DNA of 64,000 nt from an uncultured Bacteroides sp. (GTDB taxonomy: Bacteria > Bacteroidota > Bacteroidia > Bacteroidales > Bacteroidaceae), in assembly GCA_905203765.1 (NCBI GenBank), contig CAJKXC010000009.1, positions 1 through 64,000 of the forward strand, read 5' to 3'. The translations under genes and the position numbers were made by a program. Each line of letters opens with the position of its first letter. Positions within the stretch are counted from its first letter, which is position 1. The notes under the pieces are model-generated. The model saw only the letters and a list, made by a program, of their open reading frames with translations, did no database searches and was not told the origin of the DNA. Positions 18,969 through 27,752 of the stretch are shown here, in pieces.

Positions 18969-20223
18969 GCAATGGACGGTGCATTCCGCAACTGCGTTCC
19001 AACTCCACCAGCGCCGCATTGTAATTGAACAGTGTCTCGATGTATTGCGCCTGCACCTCGTTGTACGTGCGCTGTGCATTCAGAATCTCAAGCAGGGACA
19101 CCTCACCGCGGGTATAACTGTATATTTTCCCGTCGAGTACCGTCTGCGCCTGCTGCAAGATACCGCGCTCGTAATGCTTTATCTGCTGCGTTTGCGACTG
19201 GAACTGCTGATACGCTTCCATCACTTCGCGCTGCACTTGCAGGCACATCTGATTGTATTGCAGTTCTGCCTGGCGGGCACGAAAACGGGCGGCATTCACC
19301 GAACCCCGGTTCAGGGACGAGAAGTTCAGCGGAAGGACGATGCCCGCACTTACTCCGTCGAATGCCGGTGCAGGGGCTTCTTCGTTACGCACCCTCGTGT
19401 TGTGGCTCCATCCTACGGACAGTTCCACGTCGGGACGCTTCTCGCGTTTGGCAAGTGTCAACTCGCGGCGTGCCACTTCGGTGTTCTTCAAAGCTGCCCG
19501 CAAGTCGGTGCGGCGCTCGATGGCGGACTGTATCAGGTCGCCCAGTACAAACTCCTTTTCCGGCTGCTCCAACTCCTCTACAGGGTGGAAAAGGGTGTCG
19601 GTCACGGCTGTCCCTATATAGGGAGATAGCTGCGTATAGGCCTGTTCCAGTTCCGTATGCGCCTGCAACAGGTCGTTGTACATAATGTCCGCTTCCAGTT
19701 TGCTCTGAATGGCTTCCACTTCCATAATCTTGCCCGATGCAAACCGGATGCTGTCGCTCTTGGCAAGGTCGGACATATTGCTCCAGGCGCTCTTCTTGAT
19801 GTCGTAAAGCTGCTTCTGCTTTATCACTTCCAGGTAGGTGAGGGTGGCGTCCGCTTGCAGGTTGCGAAAGTAATCGTCCAGCACCACCTCTGCCAGTTCG
19901 CTCTGGCTGCGTGCCAGTTTGATGCCTGCGGTGCGTCTGCCCAGGGTGATGTTCTGCGACAGGCCGAGTTCATAACTCTGTCCCATCTGCAACGTATGGT
20001 CCTCGTTGTTGGAGTAGGTGAAGGAGAGCGACGGGTTGTCGAACACTTTGGCGGCAATCACGTCCGCCCGGGCGGCACTCACGTTCATCTTCTCGGCAGC
20101 ATACTCCAGGTTGTCCGTACTGACCTTGTGCATATACTGCTTATAGGTTATCGGCGCCACTGTCTGTGCCTGCATGGAGCAGGCGCCGGCAGCCAGTAAT
20201 AGTAGTATCTTATATCTTTTCAT
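18964..20223 (-). CDS. TolC-family outer-membrane efflux protein
   Basis: 419 residues with a signal peptide (LLLLAAGACSMQAQ) and two long alpha-helical repeats typical of the outer-membrane factor of RND pumps (KREKRPDVELSVGW in one half, ARFRARQAELQYNQM in the other). It forms the outer-membrane exit duct. Its start overlaps the RND gene by 14 bp, so translation is coupled. CusC/CzcC-like by context. Confidence 0.9.
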   Translation of the reverse strand: MKRYKILLLLAAGACSMQAQTVAPITYKQYMHKVSTDNLEYAAEKMNVSAARADVIAAKVFDNPSLSFTYSNNEDHTLQMGQSYELGLSQNITLGRRTAGIKLARSQSELAEVVLDDYFRNLQADATLTYLEVIKQKQLYDIKKSAWSNMSDLAKSDSIRFASGKIMEVEAIQSKLEADIMYNDLLQAHTELEQAYTQLSPYIGTAVTDTLFHPVEELEQPEKEFVLGDLIQSAIERRTDLRAALKNTEVARRELTLAKREKRPDVELSVGWSHNTRVRNEEAPAPAFDGVSAGIVLPLNFSSLNRGSVNAARFRARQAELQYNQMCLQVQREVMEAYQQFQSQTQQIKHYERGILQQAQTVLDGKIYSYTRGEVSLLEILNAQRTYNEVQAQYIETLFNYNAALVELERSCGMHRPLP

Positions 20224-23200
20224 TTTCCAGCGTCTTGTTTTTATCTTCCATTCTTTTCTCTATCCAGTAGTAGATGGTGGGAAGGATATACAACGTCACC
20301 ACCGTAGCAAACAGCAATCCGTAAACAATCACCGTAGCCAGCGGACGTTGCACGTCCGAACCGATACCGGTACTGAGCGATGCAGGCAGCAATCCCAGCA
20401 CGGCAACCGTAGCCGTCATCAGGATGGGGCGGAAGCGATGCTTCACACCGGTTATCACCGAGTCGCGCAGGTCGCGCCCGCGGCTGCGCAGGTTGTTGAT
20501 GTGCGAAATCATAATCACCCCGTTCTGTATCGCCACGCCAATCAGTGCGATGAAGCCCACGGCGGAAGATACGTTCAGCGTCATTCCACGCACGTTCAAT
20601 GCCAGCATACCGCCAAAGAGCGCCAACGGAATGACACACATCAGCAATGCCGCCTGGCGGAACTTGCCGAGCGCCGCAAACAGCAGCACCAGCATGATGC
20701 CGAGCGCCAGCGGAACAACCACACCCAAACGGCTGTAGGCACGGTGCTGGTTCTCGAACTGTCCCGCCCACTTCAGATGGACTCCCTGGTGGTCGTACTT
20801 CACTTGCGCATCAATCATCCGGTTGGCTTTCTGCAAAAAAGAGGTGAGGTCGATGCCGCGCAGATTGATATGAATCGTCAGATGCCGCTTGTTCATCTCG
20901 CGGGAGATGGTGCTGGCGCCGGTGGTCATCTTGATGTCGGCTACCTGGCTCAGAGGTATCTTGGCGCCCGAACCGGAAGTCAGCATCAGGTTGCCGATAT
21001 TCTCCGGCGTATTGCGCGTCTCTTCGCTGAAGCGGCAGATGACGTCGTAGGACTTGCTGCCCACGAATATCTGCGAGATGGACTTTCCGCCGATGGCAAG
21101 TTCTATCAAGTCCGCCACGTCCGAGACGTTCAGCCCGTACTGGGCGATGCGGTCGCGGTCTGCCACAATCTGAAGCTGGGGCAGGGGCGGTTCCTGATCT
21201 ACAGCTACGTCGGTGGCGCCGGGAATCTGCTTGATTACGTTCACTACCCGGTCGGCAATGTGGCGTGTCTCTGTGATATCCTCGCCGTAGATTTTCAGGG
21301 CGAGATCACTGTGCGCGCCGGCTATCTGGTCCATTACCATGTCGATGATGGGCTGGGAGAATCCGACGGAGTAACCCGGCATCCGGGCGAGCGAGTCGTT
21401 CATGGCTTCTATCAGGCGGGCTTTGTTGCGCCCGGTAGTCCAGGTGTTGTAGGGCTTCAGGCCTACGCCGCACTCTATATGGGAGAGGGAGAAGGCTTCG
21501 GCGCCTTCATCATCGCGCCCCACTTGTGTCATGACGTATGATACTTCGGGGAATCGGCCTAACATCTGCCTCAGTTCCGCTCCCATCTTCTTGGAGCGTT
21601 CTATGGAGATGCCCGGGGGCAACTGCACCTGAATCCAGATGGCACCCTCGTCCAGCGGGGGCAGGAAGTCTTTTCCTACCGTATAGCTCAACACACCTGC
21701 CAGCAACAGGATGCCTGCCAGTGTGCCTGCCACGGCTTTGGGGCGGTCGATGACACGAACCACCTGGGCGTGATACAAAGCCTGCAACTTCTCCAGCCAG
21801 CGGTTATGATACGTCTTGCGCGGGTTGCGGTAGGCCATGTAGGCAAGTCCCGGAATCAGTATCAATGCCACGCACAAGGCGCCTATCAGCGCGTAGCCTA
21901 CGGTATAGGCCATCGGGGTGAAGAGTTTCTTTTCGATATGCTCGAATGCAAACAGCGGCAGGTAGGCGGTGATGATGATAAGGGTGGAGAAGAAGATGGG
22001 GCGTGCCACTTCCGTTGTACGCCGCAGGATGGAGTCCTCGGTCAGCACTTCGTCGGGATGCCGTTCGCGTTTCTTCAGAATGGTTTCCATCATCACGATA
22101 GCCCCGTCCACCAGGATGCCGAAGTCGATGGCGCCCAGGGATAGCAGGTTGGCGGGAATGTCCGTGAGATGCATCAAGATAAAGGCTATCAGCAGGGAGA
22201 AGGGGATGGTGAGCGCTACCAGCAGGGCACCGCGCCAGTTACCCAGGAACAGGATTAAGACGAGGACTACCAGCACCATGCCCATGAACAGGGTGTGCGA
22301 AACGGTGTGCAGCGTCATGTCCACCAGGTTGGTGCGGTCCATAAAGGGATGGATGCGCGTGCCTTTGGGCAGGACTTCGTTGTTCAGTTCGTCGATGGCG
22401 GCATGCACGCCTTCGAGCACTTGCGACGGGTTCTGTCCGCGCAGCATCTGCACGATGCCTTCCACGCCGTCTGAGTAGTTGCGCTTGCCGTCGTAGAAGC
22501 CCAGTACGCCTTTACGCTCCAGGTTGCCGTACTTCAGTTTGCCGATGTCGTTCAGGTAGACGGGCACTCCGTTCTCGGTCTTGATAACGATGCGTCCCAG
22601 GTCGTCCAGGTCTTTCACCAGGCCGATGCCGCGGATGACGTAACTCAGTTCGCCGCGGCTCAGCATACTGCCGCCGGCGTTTACGTTGTTCATTTCCACC
22701 TTCTCGGTCACGTCGGCAAGGGAGATGCCGTAGGCTTCCATCTTGTGCGGGTCGAGCTCTATTTGGTATTGGGTGGTGATGCCGCCGTAGTTGCTTACAT
22801 CGGCTACGCCCGTCACTTGTTTCAGGCGGGGGATGATGACCCACTTGTGCAGGTCGGTGATTTCGCGCAGGTCCAGGTTCTCGCTGTCGATGACGTAGCG
22901 GTATATCTCTCCGGTGGGAGAGGTCAGCGGGTTGAGCCCCGGCACGGCGTCGTAGGGCAGTTCCACGTCCACCAGGCGCTCCTGCACGCGCTGGCGTGCC
23001 CAGTAGTCATCGATGCCGTCGTCAAACACCAGCACAACGGTACTCAGACCGAAGGTGTTCTTGCTTCGCATCACGTTCAGTCCCGGCATGCCATTCACGG
23101 CACGCTCGATGGGGATGGTGATTTGCTGTTCTATCTCCTCGGCTGCCAGTCCGGGCACTTGGGTCACAATCTGCACGGTGGTATCCGCAATGTCGGGATA

Positions 23201-23311
23201 GGCGTCGATGGCAAGCCTTGTCCACGAATAATAGCCTACTGCCGCAATGAGGGCAAACAGTACGAGCATCAGTCCCCGACGATGTATCGCCAGATAAATA
23301 AGTTTCTTCAT
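20210..23311 (-). CDS. CusA/CzcA-family heavy-metal efflux RND pump
   Basis: 1033 residues, inner-membrane proton-driven pump with 12 helices and two large periplasmic loops. HME-RND marks: N-terminal AIDAYPDIADTTVQIVT, and in helix 4 GAIDFGILVDGAIVMMETI with the charged residues used for proton relay. The three-methionine copper ladder of E. coli CusA is not evident by eye, so zinc, cobalt or nickel are as likely as copper. Middle gene of adaptor-pump-TolC. Confidence 0.93.
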   Translation of the reverse strand: MKKLIYLAIHRRGLMLVLFALIAAVGYYSWTRLAIDAYPDIADTTVQIVTQVPGLAAEEIEQQITIPIERAVNGMPGLNVMRSKNTFGLSTVVLVFDDGIDDYWARQRVQERLVDVELPYDAVPGLNPLTSPTGEIYRYVIDSENLDLREITDLHKWVIIPRLKQVTGVADVSNYGGITTQYQIELDPHKMEAYGISLADVTEKVEMNNVNAGGSMLSRGELSYVIRGIGLVKDLDDLGRIVIKTENGVPVYLNDIGKLKYGNLERKGVLGFYDGKRNYSDGVEGIVQMLRGQNPSQVLEGVHAAIDELNNEVLPKGTRIHPFMDRTNLVDMTLHTVSHTLFMGMVLVVLVLILFLGNWRGALLVALTIPFSLLIAFILMHLTDIPANLLSLGAIDFGILVDGAIVMMETILKKRERHPDEVLTEDSILRRTTEVARPIFFSTLIIITAYLPLFAFEHIEKKLFTPMAYTVGYALIGALCVALILIPGLAYMAYRNPRKTYHNRWLEKLQALYHAQVVRVIDRPKAVAGTLAGILLLAGVLSYTVGKDFLPPLDEGAIWIQVQLPPGISIERSKKMGAELRQMLGRFPEVSYVMTQVGRDDEGAEAFSLSHIECGVGLKPYNTWTTGRNKARLIEAMNDSLARMPGYSVGFSQPIIDMVMDQIAGAHSDLALKIYGEDITETRHIADRVVNVIKQIPGATDVAVDQEPPLPQLQIVADRDRIAQYGLNVSDVADLIELAIGGKSISQIFVGSKSYDVICRFSEETRNTPENIGNLMLTSGSGAKIPLSQVADIKMTTGASTISREMNKRHLTIHINLRGIDLTSFLQKANRMIDAQVKYDHQGVHLKWAGQFENQHRAYSRLGVVVPLALGIMLVLLFAALGKFRQAALLMCVIPLALFGGMLALNVRGMTLNVSSAVGFIALIGVAIQNGVIMISHINNLRSRGRDLRDSVITGVKHRFRPILMTATVAVLGLLPASLSTGIGSDVQRPLATVIVYGLLFATVVTLYILPTIYYWIEKRMEDKNKTLENEKI

Positions 23312-23325
23312 AAGTCGTACCGTGT

Positions 23326-24432
23326 TTAGTTAGCGTTCAGCAGATAGAAGGCACCGTCGGACACGTATCTGTCTCCCGGTTTCAAGCCGGAGCGGATGAT
23401 GCTCTTGTTGCCGTCGGTGGCGGATGTCTCCACTTTCTGTTTCAAGTATTTGTTGTTGCCCAGGGAGAGCAGCACATACGCCTGGTTCTCTTCCTGCAAG
23501 ATGGCGGCTGTGGGTATCAGTATCGTTTCGGCGGCTTCGTCGGTCAGCTTCACCGAGGCGTACATGGCGGGCTTCATCAGGCGCTCTTTGTTGTCGCAGG
23601 CTATCAGTACTTCTACCGAACGGGTGTCCTCGTCCAGCAGTTCGTTGATGTGGTAGATGCTGCCGGTGAAGGTGCGGTTGAGTTGCGATACAAGCGATAT
23701 CTCCACTTGTTTCAGGTCGGAGAGCAGGGGCATATCTTTCTCCTTTACGTTGGCGGCTACCCATACTTCGTTCAGGTCGGCAATGACGGCAACGGGGTCG
23801 GCATCTTCTTTCATAAACTGACCGATGACGATGTCGTTCTTCACCACCTCGCCCACAATGGGGGAGCGTACAATCATAGGCTGGCCCAGCACCAGCTGGT
23901 CCGGTTCAATCTGGAATACCTTCAGGGCGGCGAGGGCATTCTCGTAGTCCTTCTTTTTCAGTTCATAGTTCACTTCGGCTTCTTCCACTTCCTTCTGCGC
24001 ACTTACTTTGTGTGCATACAAGTCCTTTTCGCGGCGCAGGTTCTTGGAAGCGAGTTCCATTTCCTGCTTTGCCTGGTAGTATGCCTTGCCGGTTTCAAAG
24101 AAGTCGGGCGAACTGATTTCAAACAGCGGACTGCCCTTGCTCACCTTCTGTCCCAGCCGGATAAAGGAACGGGTGACGCGTCCGGCAAAGGGGGATGCAA
24201 TCTCGGCATAATGATTGGGGATGGCCTTTACCACGCCCGATACGGTGAAGGTTGTCTGATGTAGTTCTTGTGTAGCTTCACTTACTTTCAGTTTTTCTGC
24301 TATGGGGGATTGGGGAGATACCGTAATCGTGTCTCCCGATACAGAGAAATCCTGTGTTTCCTGCTCTTCTCGCTGACCGGCACACGCATAGCACATGATG
24401 CCGACCAAGCACAATAAACCTATATGTTTCAT
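23326..24432 (-). CDS. RND periplasmic adaptor lipoprotein
   Basis: 368 residues. A signal peptide ends in MCYACAG, so it is probably a lipoprotein. The order is the usual one for membrane fusion proteins: barrel-sandwich half (IASPFAGRVTRSFIRLGQKVSKGSPLFEISSPD), a helical hairpin (about 130-180), the second lipoyl half (IVRSPIVGEVVKND) and beta-barrel domains. It bridges pump and TolC partner. 14 bp upstream of the pump gene. Confidence 0.92.
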   Translation of the reverse strand: MKHIGLLCLVGIMCYACAGQREEQETQDFSVSGDTITVSPQSPIAEKLKVSEATQELHQTTFTVSGVVKAIPNHYAEIASPFAGRVTRSFIRLGQKVSKGSPLFEISSPDFFETGKAYYQAKQEMELASKNLRREKDLYAHKVSAQKEVEEAEVNYELKKKDYENALAALKVFQIEPDQLVLGQPMIVRSPIVGEVVKNDIVIGQFMKEDADPVAVIADLNEVWVAANVKEKDMPLLSDLKQVEISLVSQLNRTFTGSIYHINELLDEDTRSVEVLIACDNKERLMKPAMYASVKLTDEAAETILIPTAAILQEENQAYVLLSLGNNKYLKQKVETSATDGNKSIIRSGLKPGDRYVSDGAFYLLNAN

Positions 24433-24484
24433 TTTCTTGTCGTTATTATGGATAATCTGGTAATTGTTTGCTTACAAATGCTGA

Positions 24485-24802
24485 TTATGCACAACGACGG
24501 GGCGGAGAACGCAGATGGAATAAACGGAAAGACCCGGTAGCGGCCTTTACCCTGTTTTGAGAATAGATGAATCCCAAGAAGCACAGTACAAAAGGCACCA
24601 CCGGCATGTACAAAGCCGACTCCATACATATCGCATTGAATATGGCAACTGTTTCCAGTCCGGTTTCGCTGTGCGAGTGGTGTGCTCCGGGAAAGAAGGG
24701 ATGCGAGTGAGTGACGAGATAGTCGTTCACAAGATGTGTATGAATAAAGGCAGTGTTCCCCACATAGTAATATGCGAATATTACTATCAGGAGATATTTC
24801 AT
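24485..24802 (-). CDS. Histidine-rich membrane protein at the head of the efflux operon
   Basis: 105 residues from the ATG at 24802 (an ATG at 24832 gives 115). Two hydrophobic segments (LLIVIFAYYYVGNTAFI and YMPVVPFVLCFLGFIY) flank a loop with a dense His cluster (HTHLVNDYLVTHSHPFFPGAHHSHSE includes eight His), suited to metal binding. It lies 52 bp ahead of the adaptor gene and shares its promoter, so a metal sensor, chaperone or entry factor for the pump is a reasonable inference. No family name is recognised. Confidence 0.65.
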   Translation of the reverse strand: MKYLLIVIFAYYYVGNTAFIHTHLVNDYLVTHSHPFFPGAHHSHSETGLETVAIFNAICMESALYMPVVPFVLCFLGFIYSQNRVKAATGSFRLFHLRSPPRRCA

Positions 24803-24848
24803 ACTATTAATGAACAGCCTTTTCACATGCATTGCATCTATTTGGCGG

Positions 24849-24887
24849 CAAAGGTACTATAAAATTCAATATAAAACCTTATATTTG
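24849..24887. promoter_or_regulatory. Divergent promoters, efflux operon and DUF1080 gene
   Basis: On the minus strand TACCTTTG (24849-24856) points to the histidine-rich gene and the efflux operon. On the plus strand TATATTTG (24880-24887) points to the DUF1080 gene. The two -7 elements are about 23 bp apart, so the promoters overlap back to back. Confidence 0.6.
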
Positions 24888-24928
24888 TTACGATAACGAA
24901 TTATAATACTAATATAACACAAAGTTTT

Positions 24929-25807
24929 ATGAAGGGATTTTATTTTATAGCATTCAGTAGTATTCTGTTACTGTTTTCATCGTGTGCACAGAAAAGTGAA
25001 GGGTGGGTTTCGTTGATGGACAAGGACTTGTCGCAATGGCGTATTTACCAGAGTTACGCATTTCCCGAACAATTCACCGGGCAACGGCCTGTAGATGCAG
25101 AAGGACAAACAATTCCCCCCATCGGCTATGACAAGAACGAACAAAATGTATTCAGCATGATTGAAGAAGACGGCGTGCCGGTACTGCACATATCCGGAGA
25201 AACCTACGGTTGCGTCTTTACGAAACAAGACTATAAGGACTATCACTTCAGACTGAAAACCCGTTTCGGTACCAAGCGCTCGAATCCACGCACCGACAAG
25301 GCATTAGATTCCGGCATCCTGTATCATTCGCAGGGCGAAGCAGGTGTGGACTATTGGTACTCATGGATGCGTGCCCTGGAATTCCAAGTAATGGACGGCG
25401 GTACCGACGAAGGCGTTTCAGGCGACTTCTGGAGCGTAGCCGGCACATCTGCAGACATCAGAGCCACCAAAACGGACAAAGGTTACTTCTACGACCCCGA
25501 AGGGGAACTCCTTACTTTCGGAGCCAACGGCGTTGCCTCGCAATGTCGTGCCGCCGACTATACCAGTCCCACCCACGAATGGACTACCATGGAATTAATC
25601 TGCTACCAAGGCAAGAGCCTGTATATAGTAAACGGCCACGTAGCCATGGCACTCCAGAACCTTCGCTATCGGGACGGAGAAAAAGACATCCCTCTCACGG
25701 AAGGCAAGATACAGTTGCAGAGCGAAGGTGGAGAGGTGTATTATAAGGATGCGGAGATTAAACCGATCAGCGGGGTTCCGGCAGAGTACGCAAAATACTT
25801 CAATTAA
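24929..25807 (+). CDS. DUF1080 / 3-keto-disaccharide hydrolase-like lipoprotein
   Basis: 292 residues with a lipobox (LLLFSSCAQK, Cys about 19), so exported and lipid-anchored. DUF1080 marks: GWVSLMDKDLSQWRIYQ, YKDYHFRLKTRFGTKRSNP, DSGILYHSQGEAGVDYWYSW, LEFQVMDGG, HEWTTMELICY and a C-terminal IQLQSEGGEVYYKDAEIKPI. The fold is a concanavalin-like jelly roll; characterised relatives act on 3-keto-glycosides or bind glycans. The substrate here is unknown. Last host gene before the prophage. Confidence 0.88.
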   Translation: MKGFYFIAFSSILLLFSSCAQKSEGWVSLMDKDLSQWRIYQSYAFPEQFTGQRPVDAEGQTIPPIGYDKNEQNVFSMIEEDGVPVLHISGETYGCVFTKQDYKDYHFRLKTRFGTKRSNPRTDKALDSGILYHSQGEAGVDYWYSWMRALEFQVMDGGTDEGVSGDFWSVAGTSADIRATKTDKGYFYDPEGELLTFGANGVASQCRAADYTSPTHEWTTMELICYQGKSLYIVNGHVAMALQNLRYRDGEKDIPLTEGKIQLQSEGGEVYYKDAEIKPISGVPAEYAKYFN

Positions 25808-25818
25808 TAAAAGGAGCA

Positions 25819-25884
25819 GTTAGGGAAATATTTTTCTCCGGTTGGGAAAATATTTTTTCCCAGTTAGGGAAAAAAACAGGAGCC
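25819..25884. repeat. Three contiguous 22-bp palindromic repeats
   Basis: Units begin at 25819, 25841 and 25863. Unit 2 holds the near-perfect dyad gggaaaatattttttccc; unit 1 is a close variant and unit 3 keeps only the left half. Located directly after the DUF1080 stop codon. Same 22-bp period as the other three arrays in the window. Confidence 0.75.
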
Positions 25885-25896
25885 TTTGGAATAAAA

Positions 25897-25930
25897 AAAG
25901 AAGAGGTTGCATTAATGCAATCTCTTCTTT
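25897..25930. terminator. Hairpin terminator after DUF1080 gene
   Basis: aaagaagaggttgcatt pairs with aatgcaatctcttcttt (one G-T pair), A-rich on the left and T-rich on the right. It should stop transcription from the DUF1080 gene, and works equally on the other strand. Between here and 26045 nothing else is seen; the left prophage boundary probably lies in this stretch but no att core could be identified. Confidence 0.75.
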
Positions 25931-26044
25931 CTTTCGTCGGGGTAGCGGGAAACGCGAACTTATTTATAAGTACCTAATTATCAATATTATTATTTTTTGT
26001 ATAACTGTCTATTTGATTATATTTGTCTATTAATGTATATCCAA

Positions 26045-26335
26045 TTATTTAATATTACTCTCTGCTATTTTCCGTAATTCGGCTTCAAGTTCTTCAGGCT
26101 GAAGTATCTTCTTAGAATCACATTCTTTTATCCATCCTTCAATAAATCCTTTTTGTGCTCCATATATAGCCTCAAAAGGATATCTAATATTTTTCACTGA
26201 ACCATATTTAAATAGGATATAGCAATCAGATGTGGGTGTTTCAATCCTTCGAATTGATAAAGAAGGAAATTCTTTACGCCATCTTTTAATGAGCCCATCA
26301 ATTTTATAAACCGAAAAAATTTCTATCGCTTCCAT
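26045..26335 (-). CDS. Small protein cotranscribed with the repressor
   Basis: 96 residues, mixed alpha/beta, Lys/Glu-rich (MEAIEIFSVYKIDGLIKRWRKEFPSL). It starts at the stop of the XRE repressor gene (1-bp overlap), so the two form one operon. By position it may be a partner of the repressor or a superinfection-immunity protein. No family recognised. Confidence 0.6.
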   Translation of the reverse strand: MEAIEIFSVYKIDGLIKRWRKEFPSLSIRRIETPTSDCYILFKYGSVKNIRYPFEAIYGAQKGFIEGWIKECDSKKILQPEELEAELRKIAESNIK

Positions 26336-26664
26336 TATCTATTCAATATTTCTAAATTGTTGTCTCCAAATACCAGCTTCAGCACTTGATCTTTTTTTTC
26401 CCTTCTCAATTGTATCGTAAGAGTAGCAGCTACATCATCATTTATACTATCAAGAGCTACATACTTTTCTGGATATGTAAAAAGGTCAATAATACTCACC
26501 TCAAGACAGTTTGCGATAATCTCAAGTTCGCTTACTTTCAGCTCACGTTTACCATTCTCGATATTGCTTACAACTGCATTATCAAGATTCAAGGCATCCG
26601 CTATCTTCTTTTGTGGTATGCCTTTGTCAAGGCGTATTTTCTTAATATTTTCTATTGCTTTCAT
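26335..26664 (-). CDS. XRE-family phage repressor candidate
   Basis: 109 residues from the ATG at 26664 (26670 also possible). The N-terminal Cro/CI-type helix-turn-helix is clear: IRLDKGIPQKKIADALNLDNAVVSNIENGKRELKVSELEIIANCL. The C-terminal 40 residues have no peptidase motif, so it is not a LexA-like self-cleaving repressor. It faces a divergent HTH gene across a 190-bp region with TTGAG/CTCAA half-sites, the layout of a lysogeny switch. Confidence 0.8.
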   Translation of the reverse strand: MKAIENIKKIRLDKGIPQKKIADALNLDNAVVSNIENGKRELKVSELEIIANCLEVSIIDLFTYPEKYVALDSINDDVAATLTIQLRREKKDQVLKLVFGDNNLEILNR

Positions 26665-26686
26665 AATCATAAAGTTAGCATAAAAG

Positions 26687-26773
26687 CCTCAAAGTAATAT
26701 TGAGGAAACTTCATCTTTATTTGAGATTTTATCAATAATCATTTGCGATTTTCTCAAATAAGCATTATGTTTG
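26687..26773. promoter_or_regulatory. Lysogeny switch region: rightward promoter and operators
   Basis: CCTCAA-N7-TTGAGG (26687-26705) is a perfect dyad; single half-sites TTGAG (26721-26725) and CTCAA (26753-26757) follow. The last lies between a -33 TTTG (26742-26745) and the -7 element TATGTTTG (26766-26773) of the rightward promoter, where a bound repressor would block it. Operator assignment is inference from position. Confidence 0.55.
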
Positions 26774-26854
26774 CATCGTGATAATATAATTTTCACTACT
26801 AAGATATGCGAATCAATACGAAATAGAATATAAACCTTTAAATATTCATCAATT

Positions 26855-27100
26855 ATGGTATTTAGTGACTATATGAACAGCCTTCCTAATTTGAAGGTAG
26901 AAGAAATTAAAAAAATAGCAGAGTTAACCAGCTCCTCTGAAATTAGTGTTTATAAGTGGATTGCGAAGACTATTGATCCACCTCTGGTAAAGAAGAAAAT
27001 CATAGCTAACTATCTTGGCAAGAGTGTCGATGAATTATTCCCCATTACCAAGTTAGAAGGAACAAATGCTGATTTTTCTAAATTAAAAGGGACTGTTTAA
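26855..27100 (+). CDS. Small HTH protein, Cro-like position
   Basis: 81 residues. A helix-turn-helix is visible in IKKIAELTSSSEISVYKWI followed by KKIIANYLGKSVDELFPI, which resembles XRE-type phage regulators. First gene of the rightward operon, so it would be made early on induction. 7 bp ahead of the LuxR-HTH gene. Confidence 0.65.
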   Translation: MVFSDYMNSLPNLKVEEIKKIAELTSSSEISVYKWIAKTIDPPLVKKKIIANYLGKSVDELFPITKLEGTNADFSKLKGTV

Positions 27101-27107
27101 AATTTAA

Positions 27108-27680
27108 ATGAATAAAGTTATGTATAAACTCTGCAATATCGAATTCTATAACACTCCAGACGGAGATGTTATGATTAAGGCAATTAATGAGCCCGCTCGT
27201 CCTCTAAAGGATAATGATTATGATATTATTTCATATATGCTTACAACAATCAGCGATCGTTATCCGAAAGCCTATGCCGCTTTAATGGAACTATATTCAA
27301 AGCGTACAATGAACAAGAAGTTTTTCGAATTCAGTGTTGTACATCGCTTTATACGGTGTAATTTCGGCGAATACGATCAATATAACCATGACATCGATGC
27401 GAATGGGAATTTCATCTTTGAAGAAGTTAAATGCCCTCTTCGTGGAGAATGCCAGCAGGAAGGAGTCGTCTGCAAACCAGAGATAGACACAACTCTCACC
27501 GAAAGAGAAATGGAAGTCTTCCGATTAATCGCATCCAATATGCGCACGGAAGATATAGCCGAGAAACTCAATCTATCCAAGTTTACCATTATCCGACATC
27601 GAGAAAACATCAAAGCTCGATTAGGCCTACATGACATACCGGAGCTGATAACATATTGGCATGTCAACCACCTCAAATAA
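27108..27680 (+). CDS. LuxR-type HTH phage regulator
   Basis: 190 residues. C-terminal LuxR/GerE helix-turn-helix: LTEREMEVFRLIASNMRTEDIAEKLNLSKFTIIRHRENIKARL. The N-terminal 130 residues include a Cys-containing segment (CPLRGECQQEGVVC) that could bind metal. Second gene of the rightward early operon; a transcription activator of later genes is likely. A tRNA-like fragment follows directly. Confidence 0.75.
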   Translation: MNKVMYKLCNIEFYNTPDGDVMIKAINEPARPLKDNDYDIISYMLTTISDRYPKAYAALMELYSKRTMNKKFFEFSVVHRFIRCNFGEYDQYNHDIDANGNFIFEEVKCPLRGECQQEGVVCKPEIDTTLTEREMEVFRLIASNMRTEDIAEKLNLSKFTIIRHRENIKARLGLHDIPELITYWHVNHLK

Positions 27681-27682
27681 AG

Positions 27683-27721
27683 CGGTGCACGGTTTCCCGG
27701 GTTCGACTCCCGGCTCCGCAC
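27683..27721 (+). other. tRNA 3'-end-like fragment
   Basis: cccgggttcgactcccgg is a standard T-arm (5-bp stem, TTCGACT loop) followed by ctccgca, a plausible 3' acceptor strand. The matching 5' acceptor and the D and anticodon arms are absent: the preceding bases are the end of the LuxR-HTH gene. It looks like the 3' end of a tRNA gene, as left by an element that integrates into tRNAs, or a tRNA-like decoy. Confidence 0.4.
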
Positions 27722-27752
27722 GATGATTTACTAACTTATAAACAATGATAAT

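Noticed and set aside
20174..21541. 455-codon open frame opposite the RND pump
   Set aside because: His/Gln-rich antisense translation of a conserved pump gene.
27648..27721. Complete phage tRNA gene
   Set aside because: No 5' acceptor, D arm or anticodon arm can be placed upstream of the T-arm.
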